A stretch of DNA of 38,100 bases. Source: Pseudomonadota bacterium. GTDB taxonomy: Bacteria > Pseudomonadota > Alphaproteobacteria > Rhizobiales > Rhizobiaceae. The notes under the pieces are model-generated. The model was given only the letters and a program-made list of their open reading frames with translations. It had not been told where the DNA came from and searched no databases. The translations under genes were made by a program, and so were the position numbers. Shown here piece after piece: positions 16,814-25,392 of this stretch. The stretch covers positions 1-38,100 of the forward strand of contig JAEWLS010000040.1 in NCBI GenBank assembly GCA_023457435.1, written 5' to 3'. Numbering within the stretch: position 1 is the stretch's first letter; every line of letters starts with the position of its first letter.

Positions 16814-18364
16814 TCAGTCGAACAGGCTCGGCTGCCCTGCCGGCTTCGGCCGCACCGGCTTGGCTGCAGGCCGCACGGGCGCCTCGCCCTCCGCAACGGC
16901 ATTGCGCTCCCCGTCCGCGAACCGCAGGGCCACGCGCTGCCCGGCACCAAGTTCCGCGGCGCGCTTCACCAAATGGCCGTCTGCATCCAGAACGACAGCG
17001 AATCCGCGTTGCAGAACCGAGGTATAAGATAGCGAGGTGACGAGGCGTCCGGCTTGCGAGAGTCGGCCGCGAAGGCGGTCAATTTGGACCGCAACCGCAG
17101 CGTCGCCACGGCGCGACGTTACTGCGACTCCTTGCCGTGCCAGGGCGAGACGCGACGCCACCTGCTCGATGCACAGGCGGCCGGTGACGTGGTCGAGTTC
17201 CTTCGCGCGTGCGCGCCTGAAGGCGGCAAAGCATTTTGGCAACTGGTTGCCTTCCCGCATCAGCTTCTGACGAGCATGGTCGAGCTGCCGGGCCAGCGCA
17301 GCTGGCGACAGCCGCGCCTTGGCCAGGCGGGCGGCCTTACGCTCCACCGACACGGTCAGGCAGCGCTCCATGCGACTTGCGGCATCGTCGAAGCGGCGGC
17401 GCGGAAGGGCGAGCAGCGCGTCCGCTGACGGGAGCGCCCGCGCAAGGCCGCGCAACCTGTCGCGCTTGCGTTCGCCGCTGCGCGACACACAGCCGCGCAG
17501 CCGTGCCGCCAGGCTCGCCACCGTCGCCTCGAGCTCTGCCTTCACCGGGACTGCAAGTTCTGCCGCGCCCGTTGGCGTCGGCGCACGCAGATCCGCCGCA
17601 TGGTCGATCAGCGTCCAGTCGGTCTCGTGGCCAACGGCGGAGATGACGGGGATGCGCGACGCCGCGACCGCCCGCACCATCGTCTCGTCGTTGAAGCCCC
17701 ACAGATCTTCAAGCGAGCCCCCGCCGCGAGCCACGATGAGCACATCCGGGCGCGGGATGGAGCCCAGCGGGTCGAGGTCGTTGAACCCCGCGACAGCGTT
17801 CGAGACTTCCGCTCCGGTAGTTTCACCCTGTACGCGGACTGGCCATACGAGCACATGCAGCGGAAAGCGGTCCGATATGCGGTGGATGATATCCCGGATC
17901 ACGGACCCGGTCGGCGATGTGACCACGCCGATCACCAGCGGCAGATAGGGCAGGGGCCGTTTTCGCGCCTGGTCGAACAGGCCTTCGCCGGCAAGCTTTC
18001 GCCGCCGCTCTTCGAGCAGCGCCATCAGCGCACCAGCGCCCGCGGGCTCGAGGCTGTCGATGACGATCTGATATTTCGACGAGCCGGGATAGGTCGTGAG
18101 CTTGCCCGAAGCTATGACCTCCATGCCCTCCTCGGGCCGGAACTTCAGCCGGGCGAAAGTGCCTTTCCAGACCACCGCCTCGATACGCGAGCGGTCGTCC
18201 TTCAGCGCGAAGTAGGCGTGGCCGGACGAGTGCGGACCGCGATAACCGGAGATCTCGCCGCGCACCCGCACATTGCCGAACACGTCCTCGACGGTGCGTT
18301 TCAGCGCCATCGAGATCTCGCTGACCGAATACTCGGTCGCGTTGGTCGGCTGCGAATCGGTCAT
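16814..18364 (-). CDS. xseA: Exodeoxyribonuclease VII large subunit
   Basis: Catalytic subunit of exonuclease VII, which degrades single-stranded DNA from both ends in repair and mismatch correction. From ATG 18364 the protein has 516 residues. It has an N-terminal OB fold (YSVSEISMALKRTVEDVFGNVRVRGEISGYRGPHSSGHAYFALKD), then the catalytic core with IGVVTSPTGSVIRDIIHRISDRFP, DVLIVARGGGSLEDLWGFNDE and SAVGHETDWTLIDHAADLRAPTPTGAAE, then a long coiled-coil region and a C-terminal segment GFAVVLDADGHLVKRA. The frame is open to 18472, but MTDSQPTNATEYSVSEIS is the usual rhizobial N-terminus. The small subunit xseB is not in the window. A short Pro/Lys tail ends in GQPSLFD. Confidence 0.95.
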   Translation of the reverse strand: MTDSQPTNATEYSVSEISMALKRTVEDVFGNVRVRGEISGYRGPHSSGHAYFALKDDRSRIEAVVWKGTFARLKFRPEEGMEVIASGKLTTYPGSSKYQIVIDSLEPAGAGALMALLEERRRKLAGEGLFDQARKRPLPYLPLVIGVVTSPTGSVIRDIIHRISDRFPLHVLVWPVRVQGETTGAEVSNAVAGFNDLDPLGSIPRPDVLIVARGGGSLEDLWGFNDETMVRAVAASRIPVISAVGHETDWTLIDHAADLRAPTPTGAAELAVPVKAELEATVASLAARLRGCVSRSGERKRDRLRGLARALPSADALLALPRRRFDDAASRMERCLTVSVERKAARLAKARLSPAALARQLDHARQKLMREGNQLPKCFAAFRRARAKELDHVTGRLCIEQVASRLALARQGVAVTSRRGDAAVAVQIDRLRGRLSQAGRLVTSLSYTSVLQRGFAVVLDADGHLVKRAAELGAGQRVALRFADGERNAVAEGEAPVRPAAKPVRPKPAGQPSLFD

Positions 18365-18569
18365 CAGGTCCGGCATCCGGCGATTGGGCAAGAGGGCAAA
18401 CGAAGGGTCAACCGGCTGCGTACCAGCCGGGGCCATGAGGGCACGAGTAGCTGCCCGGTCGGTGCGCTGCAATCGTCAAAGAAAATCGCAGATGCAGAAA
18501 TGTCGGCGTCAGCGGATCGCCCCCGTCCTCTGCGCGCCAAGGCCTCCCGCTTTGGCCGGAGATGCCGAC

Positions 18570-18740
18570 ATGACACCGATCCCGATCATCGACAACGTTC
18601 GCCAGACAAGACGCTACGGACTTGTGCCCGGGGTAGGGCTCGCCATGCTGTGCGTAGTGTTGCTTCTGTTCGGGGCAGCCGCCATCGGCGGGGCCCTGTG
18701 GCACTCCGACCCCGCAACCAGCCGCCACGAAGGACGATGA
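18570..18740 (+). CDS. Small single-pass membrane protein
   Basis: A 56-residue protein from ATG 18570, with CCGGAG about 8 bases upstream. Residues 19-43 (LVPGVGLAMLCVVLLLFGAAAIGGALW, split at the glycine) form one membrane helix, preceded by a short basic head (RQTRRYG) and followed by a short polar tail. No family is recognised. Its stop overlaps the start region of the YciI-like gene (TGA inside ATGACGATG), so the two are probably translated together. It is divergent from xseA across about 200 bp. Confidence 0.5.
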   Translation: MTPIPIIDNVRQTRRYGLVPGVGLAMLCVVLLLFGAAAIGGALWHSDPATSRHEGR

Positions 18741-18742
18741 CG

Positions 18743-19237
18743 ATGCGCTATCTCTGCATGATCCACCACGAACAGGCCGCGTTCGACCGCATGACGCCGG
18801 AAGAGCTGCAGGCGATGCAGCGCGAGGCGATCGCTTTCGATAAACAGCTCGCCGCCGCCGGCAGGCTGGTGATCGCGACGCCGCTGAAGCTTCCGCGGGA
18901 AGCCCGGCAGATCCGCGTACGCGGCCGCAAGCCGACCGTGACGGACGGACCCTTTGCCGAGACCAAGGAACAGCTCATCGGCTTCCTGCTGATCGAGGCC
19001 GACAGCATGGAGCACGCGGTCGCGATCATGTCGGAAGAACCGCTGGCCCGGACTGGCATCGTCGAGATCCGCGAACTCAGCTTTCATGGCGATCCGGCAA
19101 CACGCACGGGGCAGGCCCCTGAAGCCTGCCGCTTGGAGGATGAGGAACGCCTTCAACCGCGGCACGCGATCGACCATACCGAGGCCAATGCCACGCAGCG
19201 CGCAGCGCGGCGAAAACGTTCGAGAACATCCGGTTGA
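18743..19237 (+). CDS. YciI-like (DGPF) domain protein
   Basis: A 164-residue protein. Residues 1-115 are the YCII/DGPF fold: MRYLCMIHHEQ, then KQLAAAGRLVIATPLKLP, the diagnostic TVTDGPFAETKEQLIGFLLIEADSMEHAVAIM, and GIVEIREL. The fold is a ferredoxin-like barrel seen in small proteins of unclear activity, often encoded beside ECF sigma factors. A basic, low-complexity tail of about 45 residues follows and may not be structured. ATG 18743 has AAGGA at a good distance; ATG 18737 is an alternative that overlaps the upstream stop. No sigma factor gene is adjacent here; a LysR gene converges 9 bp after it. Confidence 0.85.
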   Translation: MRYLCMIHHEQAAFDRMTPEELQAMQREAIAFDKQLAAAGRLVIATPLKLPREARQIRVRGRKPTVTDGPFAETKEQLIGFLLIEADSMEHAVAIMSEEPLARTGIVEIRELSFHGDPATRTGQAPEACRLEDEERLQPRHAIDHTEANATQRAARRKRSRTSG

Positions 19238-19246
19238 CGCGCCGCC

Positions 19247-20215
19247 CTACCAGCCGGCCGGCAGTCGAGCCTTCTGCTTCCTGACCCGCTGGAACGCCAG
19301 CGCATCGAAATCGAAGCTGCCGCCGCCCTCCACCGACGGCACCGAAATGTTGTCCAGGCTTTCGGCGATATGTCGCGCCAGCGCTTCCACGACTTCCGGC
19401 TGCGAGGTCTGGCCGCGCAGGATGCCGATCTGGATATCAGGAAGCGCGCGATAGCCCTCCGTCTCGGAAAGCACGCGCATACCGGGCCTCAACGCGCATT
19501 CCGGCAACACGGAAACCGCCAGACCGCCAAGCACGGCGGCGATAACCACCTGCGCCGACCAGCTGGTGAACAGGATGCGGTAATCGCGCCCGTCAGCAGC
19601 GAGCTGCTCGGTCGCCGTTCGCCGCCAGTGGCAGCTCGGACGTCCGACAGCGAGCGGAATAACCTTCTCCTCGTGCACCGCATGGCTCGCCGAAGTCACC
19701 CACAGAAGCGGCTCGCGCCTCACGATCTCTATCGGGCGGCCGTTATCCGAAGTCGCGGTCACCAGCGCGATGTCCAACTGCCCGCGCCGCACGAGTTCGG
19801 TGAGGTTGGCTGTGGGCTCGCAAATGACAGACAGCTCAACACGCGGGTTCGAGCGAGCGAACCGACCCATGATTTCGGGAAGGAACCGGTCCGCGTAGTC
19901 GTCGGGCATGCCAATCCGCACCTGACCCTCGAGACTGGTGTCGTCGAAGGCGGCAAGCGTCTCGCGGTTCAGACGCATCATCCGGCGCGCATAGGCCAGC
20001 AGACGCGTGCCTTCCTCGGTGAGTCTGTTGGTGCGCCCGTCCTTCTCGAACAGCGCCTTGCCGATACGCTCCTCGAGCTTGCGCATCTGCATCGAAACGG
20101 CGGACTGCGTCCGGTGCACTTCTTCCGCGGCACGGGTGAACGACCCCGTGTCGGCGATCGCGACGAAGGTGTGGAGCTGGTCGAGGTCGAGCGGAGCGGC
20201 CATTGTTGTAATCAT
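19247..20215 (-). CDS. LysR-family transcriptional regulator
   Basis: A 322-residue DNA-binding regulator. The N-terminal helix-turn-helix is canonical (LDQLHTFVAIADTGSFTRAAEEVHRTQSAVSMQMRKLEERIG), followed by the linker helix and a periplasmic-binding-like effector domain from about residue 95. It resembles the LrhA-like branch seen in rhizobia. Cys residues occur in VICEP, RPSCHW and LPECALRP; whether they sense redox is unknown. Start may be ATG 20203 (MAAPLDLDQL) instead of 20215. It is divergent from a DUF1127 gene, with an inverted repeat between them, so it may control both itself and that gene. Effector unknown. Confidence 0.9.
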   Translation of the reverse strand: MITTMAAPLDLDQLHTFVAIADTGSFTRAAEEVHRTQSAVSMQMRKLEERIGKALFEKDGRTNRLTEEGTRLLAYARRMMRLNRETLAAFDDTSLEGQVRIGMPDDYADRFLPEIMGRFARSNPRVELSVICEPTANLTELVRRGQLDIALVTATSDNGRPIEIVRREPLLWVTSASHAVHEEKVIPLAVGRPSCHWRRTATEQLAADGRDYRILFTSWSAQVVIAAVLGGLAVSVLPECALRPGMRVLSETEGYRALPDIQIGILRGQTSQPEVVEALARHIAESLDNISVPSVEGGGSFDFDALAFQRVRKQKARLPAGW

Positions 20216-20234
20216 CAGCCAGAGTGATGCGAAA

Positions 20235-20260
20235 GATTAGAAACATTCGTTGGACTAATC
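20235..20260. promoter_or_regulatory. LysR-type operator candidate
   Basis: Inverted repeat GATTAG-N14-CTAATC between the divergent LysR and DUF1127 genes, 20 bp upstream of the LysR start. It contains the T-N11-A style interrupted dyad that LysR proteins bind. Confidence 0.45.
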
Positions 20261-20372
20261 AATACGGTCCGAGCGACAAGCGCTGCGTTCACCACGAACA
20301 TGTCGATGACCTTCGTCTGCTCCGACCCGGAGCGTTCAGGTCATTCCGATGCAAAGATGACAGGAGATAGAA

Positions 20373-20657
20373 ATGGCCATCACCCATCACGGCAGCCCGG
20401 CGGCGGAGACCCTACGGGTCGCGCTGTTTGCGCGCGCGGTGACCGCGGTAGCGATGGCCATGCGCGGACTGACCAACCGCAAACAGTTTCGCCGGCTGCA
20501 CGACATGTCGGATTGGGAGCTTGCCGATATCGGGCTCGAACGCTCCGACCTGCACGATGCCTGGGAGCGCCGCGTCGACATGGAGCCGACCGGCTATCTC
20601 GATGTCCTGGTGCGATCCCGTGGTCGCATAGAGCACGCCGCCCGCATGGTCTCGTGA
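20373..20657 (+). CDS. DUF1127 domain protein
   Basis: A 94-residue protein with ACAGGAGA 6 bases before ATG 20373. The DUF1127 motif is clear: FRRLHDMSDWELADIGLERSDLHDAWERR (residues 45-73), preceded by an amphipathic helix (VALFARAVTAVAMAMRGLTNRKQ). DUF1127 proteins are short arginine-rich proteins common in alphaproteobacteria; some act as RNA-binding regulators of small RNAs and phosphate or carbon metabolism. In Brucella the LysR regulator VtlR activates several DUF1127 genes; the divergent LysR here invites comparison, but orthology is not shown. A strong terminator follows. Confidence 0.88.
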   Translation: MAITHHGSPAAETLRVALFARAVTAVAMAMRGLTNRKQFRRLHDMSDWELADIGLERSDLHDAWERRVDMEPTGYLDVLVRSRGRIEHAARMVS

Positions 20658-20718
20658 CCCGCCGCTTGCAGGCGTCGTTCCCCAACGCCGGTCTTCCCCA
20701 TCGGCACGCCTGCCTACT

Positions 20719-20745
20719 GCCCGGCCCTTGTGGCCGGGCTTTTTC
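20719..20745 (+). terminator. Rho-independent terminator after the DUF1127 gene
   Basis: 8-bp perfect stem GCCCGGCC/GGCCGGGC, loop CTTGT, then TTTTTC. Confidence 0.9.
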
Positions 20746-20747
20746 GT

Positions 20748-21560
20748 TCAGCCGCGGCGATCCATTCCTTTGAGAAACTGGTCGAAGATCGACTCGACGC
20801 CCTTCTGGTAGGTGTCCTGCGTCTTGCGCCCGGTCTCGAACATTTCTCCGAAGAGATCGTCGTACGGGTTCTTCTTGCGGCCCGAAGGCGTGCTCGACGG
20901 GCGAGCCTTCTGCGACTCCTTACGCTCGGGCGCTTGGGAGGGCGGCGTGCCGGCAGCGCCGCCACCGAACATCCCTTCGAGGATTTTTCCGAACGGATTG
21001 TCGAACGGGTTCATGCCGGGCTGCGGCGCCTCCGGCCGCGGCATGCGCATGCCCCCGCCGCCCTGCCGCATCATCTGTTCGAGAATCTCGCCGAGCGGAT
21101 TGCCTGACGCCTGCGCCCGCTGCGCATTTCCGGAAGACGGTCCGGTCGCCTGACTGAACAGACCGCCCATGATCATCGACGCCAGAACCGGGAGCATCTG
21201 CTTCAGCATGTCCTGGCCGAGGCCGGTCGCCTGTGCGGCCTGTGCGGCGACGGCGCGCGACAGATCCTTGGAGCCGAAGAGGTGGCCGAGAATTCCGTTG
21301 CCCTCTTCGACGCCGGCCGGCCGGAAGGCGTTCGCGGCATCTTCGAAGTACTTGGCGTGCTGGCCGCTTGCCATTGCCTGAAGGAAGGCACCCATCCCGG
21401 CTGGATCGGATGCATTGCGACGGAGGCCCTGGCTGAATGCCGGCAACAGCGCCTCGACCGCGAGTTCGGCCTGCTGCCTGGAAATGTCGAACTGCCGTGC
21501 CAGCAGATCCATGGCGCGCCCGTCCTGCGCGCCCGCCAGCATGTCGAACAAGGTTGCCAT
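20748..21560 (-). CDS. DUF937 domain protein
   Basis: A 270-residue protein from ATG 21560, with GGAGGA 8 bases upstream. The N-terminal 150 residues are a DUF937 module: MATLFDMLAGAQDGRAMDLLARQFDISRQQAELAVEALLPAF, then GHLFGSKDLSRAVAAQAAQATGLGQDMLKQMLPVLASMIMGGLF. The C-terminal half is low-complexity, Gly/Pro/Met-rich (MMRQGGGGMRMPRPEAPQPGMNPFDNPFGKILEGMFGGG), with three repeats of NP(F/Y)D(N/D)xFG(K/E). Function is unknown. The repeated motif may be a short protein-binding element. It is transcribed with gshA (70 bp upstream), but no metabolic link is evident. Confidence 0.8.
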   Translation of the reverse strand: MATLFDMLAGAQDGRAMDLLARQFDISRQQAELAVEALLPAFSQGLRRNASDPAGMGAFLQAMASGQHAKYFEDAANAFRPAGVEEGNGILGHLFGSKDLSRAVAAQAAQATGLGQDMLKQMLPVLASMIMGGLFSQATGPSSGNAQRAQASGNPLGEILEQMMRQGGGGMRMPRPEAPQPGMNPFDNPFGKILEGMFGGGAAGTPPSQAPERKESQKARPSSTPSGRKKNPYDDLFGEMFETGRKTQDTYQKGVESIFDQFLKGMDRRG

Positions 21561-21628
21561 GGGTCGATCCTCCATCTGCGACTTCGGGCAGACTAGCGGA
21601 TCGGGAGGTGTCCCGTCACCTGGAGCAG

Positions 21629-23002
21629 TTAGTACGCATATTCGAGGAATGCCGGCTCGACGGAACCGCCCCAGCGCGTGCGGTAGGCGGAGAGCATTTC
21701 CTCGGCGCTGGTAGTGCCTCGCGCCACGACCTCCTCGAGCGGGGCGAGGAAATCGCTCTCGTCGTAACCCTCGCGGTTGAGTCGCTTGCGGTTGACCAGT
21801 CCGAGCCTCGATATGGCCAGCACTTCGCGCGCGACCTCGCGCAACGTCGCACCCCTGAACGGCGCAGCCAGCGCCTTGGCCGGCACTGCATCGCGCATCT
21901 CGCGTACGTCCGCGTAGGTCCAGTCGCGCGTCAGCGAGTCGGCTGCATCGAGCGCCTCGTCGTCGTAGAGCAGACCGACCCAGAAAGCCGGCAGCGCGCA
22001 GATGCGCCGCCACGGACCGCCGTCGGCGCCACGCATTTCCAAGAAGCGCTTGAGCCGCACGTCGGGAAACAAGGTCGACAGATGGTTTGCCCAGTCGCCT
22101 ATCGTCGGCAGCCCGTCCGGGACCGAATTGCGCAATGCGCCGTCCATGAACTGGCGGAACGTGACATGCGTAACGTCGTGGTAGTGCCCGTCACGGATGA
22201 CGAAGTACATCGGCACGTCCAGTGCCCATTCGACGTAGTCGGCGAAGCCGAAATCCGGTGAGAAGCATAGTTCAAGCAGGCCCGAGCGCTGATTGTCGGT
22301 GTCGCGCCAGATTTCCCCGCGCCAGCTCCTCAGGCCGTTGGGCTTGCCATCGGTGAAGGGCGAGTTTGCGAAAAGCGCGGTGGAAAGCGGCTGCAGCTTC
22401 AGCGACACCTGCATTTTCCGCCGCATGTCGGCCTCCGAGGAGAAGTCGAGGTTCACCTGGATCGTCGAGGTCCGATACATCATGTCGAGGCCGTGCCTGC
22501 CGACCTTCGGCATGTAGTTCGACATGATGTCGTAGCGCGACTTCGGCATGCGCGGCGTCTCCGCCAGCGTCCACTTCGGGCTGCCGCCGAGGCCGAGGAA
22601 GCGGACGCCGAGCGGCTCGGCGACCTGTCGAAGCTGCGCCAGATGCGCATGCCCCTCGCGGCAGGTCTGGTGGATGGTCTCGACCGGTGCGCCGGACAGC
22701 TCGAACTGTCCGCCTGGCTCGAGGCTGATGGCCCCTTGTCCGGTCGGTTCGACCAGCCCGATGATCTTGCCGGCGTCGATGATGGGGTCCCAGCCGAGCA
22801 GGCCCTGCATGCCTTCGAGAAGCGCCCTGATGCCGCGCCGGCCCTCGTATGGCACGGGCCCGTGGCCGTCCACGTAGAACGGGAACTTCTCGTGCTCGGT
22901 GCCGATGCGCCATTTCTCGCGCGGCTTGTTGCCCGCGGCGATCCACGCGACGAGCTCGTCGAACCCCTGGATCGGTCGGGAGTCGGTGGTATCGCGAGCC
23001 AT
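21629..23002 (-). CDS. gshA: Glutamate-cysteine ligase (plant/proteobacterial type)
   Basis: First enzyme of glutathione synthesis, joining glutamate and cysteine with ATP. The 457-residue protein belongs to the class-III ligases shared by rhizobia and plants, seen in WRIGTEHEKFPF, EPTGQGAISLEPGGQFELSGAPV, GLGGSPKWTLAETPRMPKSRYDIMSNYMP and TSTIQVNLDFSSEADM, near residues 32-215. ATG 23002 has a strong GGAGGGG. It lies 119 bp after rsmE in the same direction, likely the same transcript. Glutathione in rhizobia protects against oxidative and osmotic stress. No glutathione synthetase (gshB) is in the window. Confidence 0.95.
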   Translation of the reverse strand: MARDTTDSRPIQGFDELVAWIAAGNKPREKWRIGTEHEKFPFYVDGHGPVPYEGRRGIRALLEGMQGLLGWDPIIDAGKIIGLVEPTGQGAISLEPGGQFELSGAPVETIHQTCREGHAHLAQLRQVAEPLGVRFLGLGGSPKWTLAETPRMPKSRYDIMSNYMPKVGRHGLDMMYRTSTIQVNLDFSSEADMRRKMQVSLKLQPLSTALFANSPFTDGKPNGLRSWRGEIWRDTDNQRSGLLELCFSPDFGFADYVEWALDVPMYFVIRDGHYHDVTHVTFRQFMDGALRNSVPDGLPTIGDWANHLSTLFPDVRLKRFLEMRGADGGPWRRICALPAFWVGLLYDDEALDAADSLTRDWTYADVREMRDAVPAKALAAPFRGATLREVAREVLAISRLGLVNRKRLNREGYDESDFLAPLEEVVARGTTSAEEMLSAYRTRWGGSVEPAFLEYAY

Positions 23003-23121
23003 AAGAAAACCCCTCCGGGCGCGACGGCCCGCACTAGCGCGCGAGTGATGTAGGCAAGGTCATGCGCCTCGCAAGCGAAAAATCCTGATCCGATATCAAA
23101 CCGGGTTGACCCCGCGTCGGC

Positions 23122-23856
23122 CTACCAGTCGCCGATCGTCGCCTGGATGACCGCAAGCGCCGCGACCCCGGCGGTATCTGCGCGCAGGATACGCGGCCCG
23201 AGCGGGATGGCGGTCACGAAGGGGAGGGCGAGAAGCTGCCGCCGTTCCTCGCCGGAGAACCCGCCCTCCGGCCCGACGAGGAGCCCGAGTCTTCGCTCCC
23301 TCATCGCGCGAAGCGCGGGCAGCGGGTTGTCGGTCTCCGCGCCTTCGTCGCAGAAGACCAACCTGCGGCTGGGGTCCCATGCCGCCAGCAGGGCGTCGAA
23401 CTTCAGCGGCGGCTGCACGGTCGGTATCGCAAGTATTCCGCACTGCTCGGCAGCCTCGAGCGCATTGGCCTGAAGCCGCTCTATGCCGACCGTCGCCATC
23501 TGCGTGTGCTGCGTGATCACCGGCTGCAGCAGGCCGGCCCCCATCTCCACGGCTTTCTGCACCAGATAGTCCAGCCGGCCCGCCTTGATCGGCGCGAACG
23601 CGTAGACGAGATCGGGCGGCGGCGGCTGCGGACGCTCCACCCGCACCGCCTGCAAGGTGACTGCTTTTTTTGCCACGCCCTGGATTCGCGCCAGCCACTC
23701 GCCGTCGCGTCCGTTGAAGACGAGCAGCTCCGCACCCTCCTTTAGGCGCAGCACGTTTGCGAGGTAGTGGCTCTGGTCTTTTTCCAGGTCGAACGCGGCA
23801 TCCTCTGCGAGAGGGTCGGAGACGTAGAGCCGCTGAAGCCGGTAGTTGGCGCGCAT
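23122..23856 (-). CDS. rsmE: 16S rRNA m3U1498 methyltransferase
   Basis: Methylates N3 of U1498 in 16S rRNA using S-adenosylmethionine. The 244-residue length fits RsmE. It has an N-terminal PUA-like domain (LYVSDPLAEDAAFDLEKDQSHYLANVLRLKEGAELLVFNGRDGEW) and a C-terminal SPOUT knot with LVGPEGGFSGEERRQL (about 193-208) and LGPRILRADTAGVAALAVIQ (about 217-236), the SAM-binding region. Between the two lies KAVEMGAGLLQPVITQHTQM, also conserved. It is followed by gshA and preceded (103 bp) by the 222-residue unknown. Confidence 0.93.
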   Translation of the reverse strand: MRANYRLQRLYVSDPLAEDAAFDLEKDQSHYLANVLRLKEGAELLVFNGRDGEWLARIQGVAKKAVTLQAVRVERPQPPPPDLVYAFAPIKAGRLDYLVQKAVEMGAGLLQPVITQHTQMATVGIERLQANALEAAEQCGILAIPTVQPPLKFDALLAAWDPSRRLVFCDEGAETDNPLPALRAMRERRLGLLVGPEGGFSGEERRQLLALPFVTAIPLGPRILRADTAGVAALAVIQATIGDW

Positions 23857-23959
23857 GGTGCTGGATTGCGCGGCCGGGCATCGCCGTCAAATGATTTTCG
23901 GGCGTGCTACGAGAACAATTCAGCCGTGGTGACGGAAGTGCTCTTCACCGACGTCGCCA

Positions 23960-24628
23960 TCAAGGTGAAGGGCTGACTCCTCGCGTGGCGGTCGAGTGCC
24001 AGACGGGCCGATAGCCGGCGCGGAGCGCTGCCACGGTCGTCGGCGGCGTGATCAGGCTCGCGGGCGCCGGCAAGCTGCGGCAGTGGGCCGGCGCATCGCC
24101 GTAGCCGGAAAAACTCCACGGATGCAGGACTCCCGCGCGCACCGCGAAGGGCTTGCCGCCCATGGCGACCATCGCGCCGTCGGGCAGGCTGCGAACCTCC
24201 GGCTCCGACAGCGGGCTTGCTCTGCCGCCGGAAGCCAGCCTTTCGGCATGCAGCCGCGCATCCAATTCGGCGACCTTGGGCGCGGCGACGCCGAACGCGT
24301 CGGCGAAGGCGGTCGCATAAGCCTTGGCGGCCTCGCGCCGGCAGTAGAAGCAAGGGCGGTGTCCTGCCGCCAGGGCCATCACCTCATCGAGAAAGAACAG
24401 TTCGGTCCAACCCGCGGCCCCATTCGGCCCGTTTCGGCCCATCGGCTCGCGCCGTGTCCCGCGCGGATGAACAAGGTCGCAAATGATCCAAGCCCTGGTC
24501 GTCCAGCGCCGCTTGTGCAGCGTCCGCGTCGCGGCGTCGTGGATGATCCCGCGATTGCCGGTGAACATGCCGCGCGAGTCGTTGGCGACGATCTGTCCAA
24601 AAGGGTCGACCCGGTTCTGCAGCGGCAT
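23960..24628 (-). CDS. Conserved-looking hypothetical protein with CFYC motif
   Basis: A 222-residue soluble protein with a good AAGGA 7 bases before ATG 24628. Notable segments are PFGQIVANDSRGMFTGNRGIIHD (residues 9-31), CDLVHPRGTRREPMG, and HRPCFYCRREAAKAYATAF (about 90-108), where CxxC with basic neighbours looks like a metal or nucleic-acid binding element. The pattern of GNRG, W, H and CxxC recalls a zinc-dependent nuclease-like fold, but this is not enough to assign one. No named family is recognised. It heads a probable operon with rsmE and gshA and is divergent (41 bp) from the glutamine amidotransferase gene. Confidence 0.65.
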   Translation of the reverse strand: MPLQNRVDPFGQIVANDSRGMFTGNRGIIHDAATRTLHKRRWTTRAWIICDLVHPRGTRREPMGRNGPNGAAGWTELFFLDEVMALAAGHRPCFYCRREAAKAYATAFADAFGVAAPKVAELDARLHAERLASGGRASPLSEPEVRSLPDGAMVAMGGKPFAVRAGVLHPWSFSGYGDAPAHCRSLPAPASLITPPTTVAALRAGYRPVWHSTATRGVSPSP

Positions 24629-24693
24629 GATCGGTCCTTGCGCGGTGGCGGCGCCATGCTATCGCTGCGGTGACCACTCCGCCACGTTCGATC

Positions 24694-25392
24694 ATGCGCG
24701 TCCTCGTCGTCCAGAATTTTGCCGGAACCGGCCTCGGCCAGATCGCCACCGCGCTCGCCGAGCGCGGCGCGGAGATCGATCTATGCCGCGCCTACGAGGG
24801 CGAGACGCTGCCGGGCTCGCACGAGGCGCACGCTGCGGCGGTGGTCCTCGGCGGCGGACAGAACGCGCTCGCCGACGATCAGGCGCCGTGGTTTCCAGCC
24901 CTGCTGGAACTGATGAGGGGGTTCGTCGAGGCCGGCAAGCCGCTGCTCGGCGTTTGCCTCGGCGCGCAGCTGCTTGCACGCGCCTATGGCGCCGAGAACC
25001 TGATCGGCGCCGCGCCCGAGTTCGGCTGGTGCGGTGTCGGGCTGACGCCGGAAGGCGCCGCCGACCCGGTTCTTTCCGCTGCCGGCCCGAGCTTTCCGAT
25101 CTTCCAGTGGCACGACGACACCTTCACCCTGCCGCGCGGCGCGGTGCGCCTTGCCGGAAACGATTCGGCGCACAACCAGGCCTTTCGGATCGGTACGATG
25201 GGGTACGCGACGCAGTTCCATTTCGAAGCGGATCGAAAGCTGGTCTCCGAATGGAACGAAACGTTCGGCGACTGGCTGTCCGAGAGCCGTCCGTGGTGGA
25301 AAGACGCGCACCCCGATGAGGCGGCCCGGCACGGCCCCGCCGCGGATGCTGCGGGCCTCGCCATCGCGCGCGCCTGGACCGCGCACATCTGA
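24694..25392 (+). CDS. Class-I glutamine amidotransferase-like protein
   Basis: A 232-residue GATase1 protein, related to the stand-alone GMP-synthase-like amidotransferases. The nucleophile is Cys88 in LGVCLGAQ; the His-Glu pair is in QFHFEAD (His176, Glu178). An oxyanion-side glycine loop is VVLGGGQNAL near 51-60. The usual HxPE is here HFE. Such proteins hydrolyse gamma-glutamyl bonds; the native substrate of this one is unknown, although the neighbouring gshA suggests a look at gamma-glutamyl compounds. A GTG at 24670 is the longer start. It is divergent from the 222-residue unknown. Confidence 0.85.
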   Translation: MRVLVVQNFAGTGLGQIATALAERGAEIDLCRAYEGETLPGSHEAHAAAVVLGGGQNALADDQAPWFPALLELMRGFVEAGKPLLGVCLGAQLLARAYGAENLIGAAPEFGWCGVGLTPEGAADPVLSAAGPSFPIFQWHDDTFTLPRGAVRLAGNDSAHNQAFRIGTMGYATQFHFEADRKLVSEWNETFGDWLSESRPWWKDAHPDEAARHGPAADAAGLAIARAWTAHI

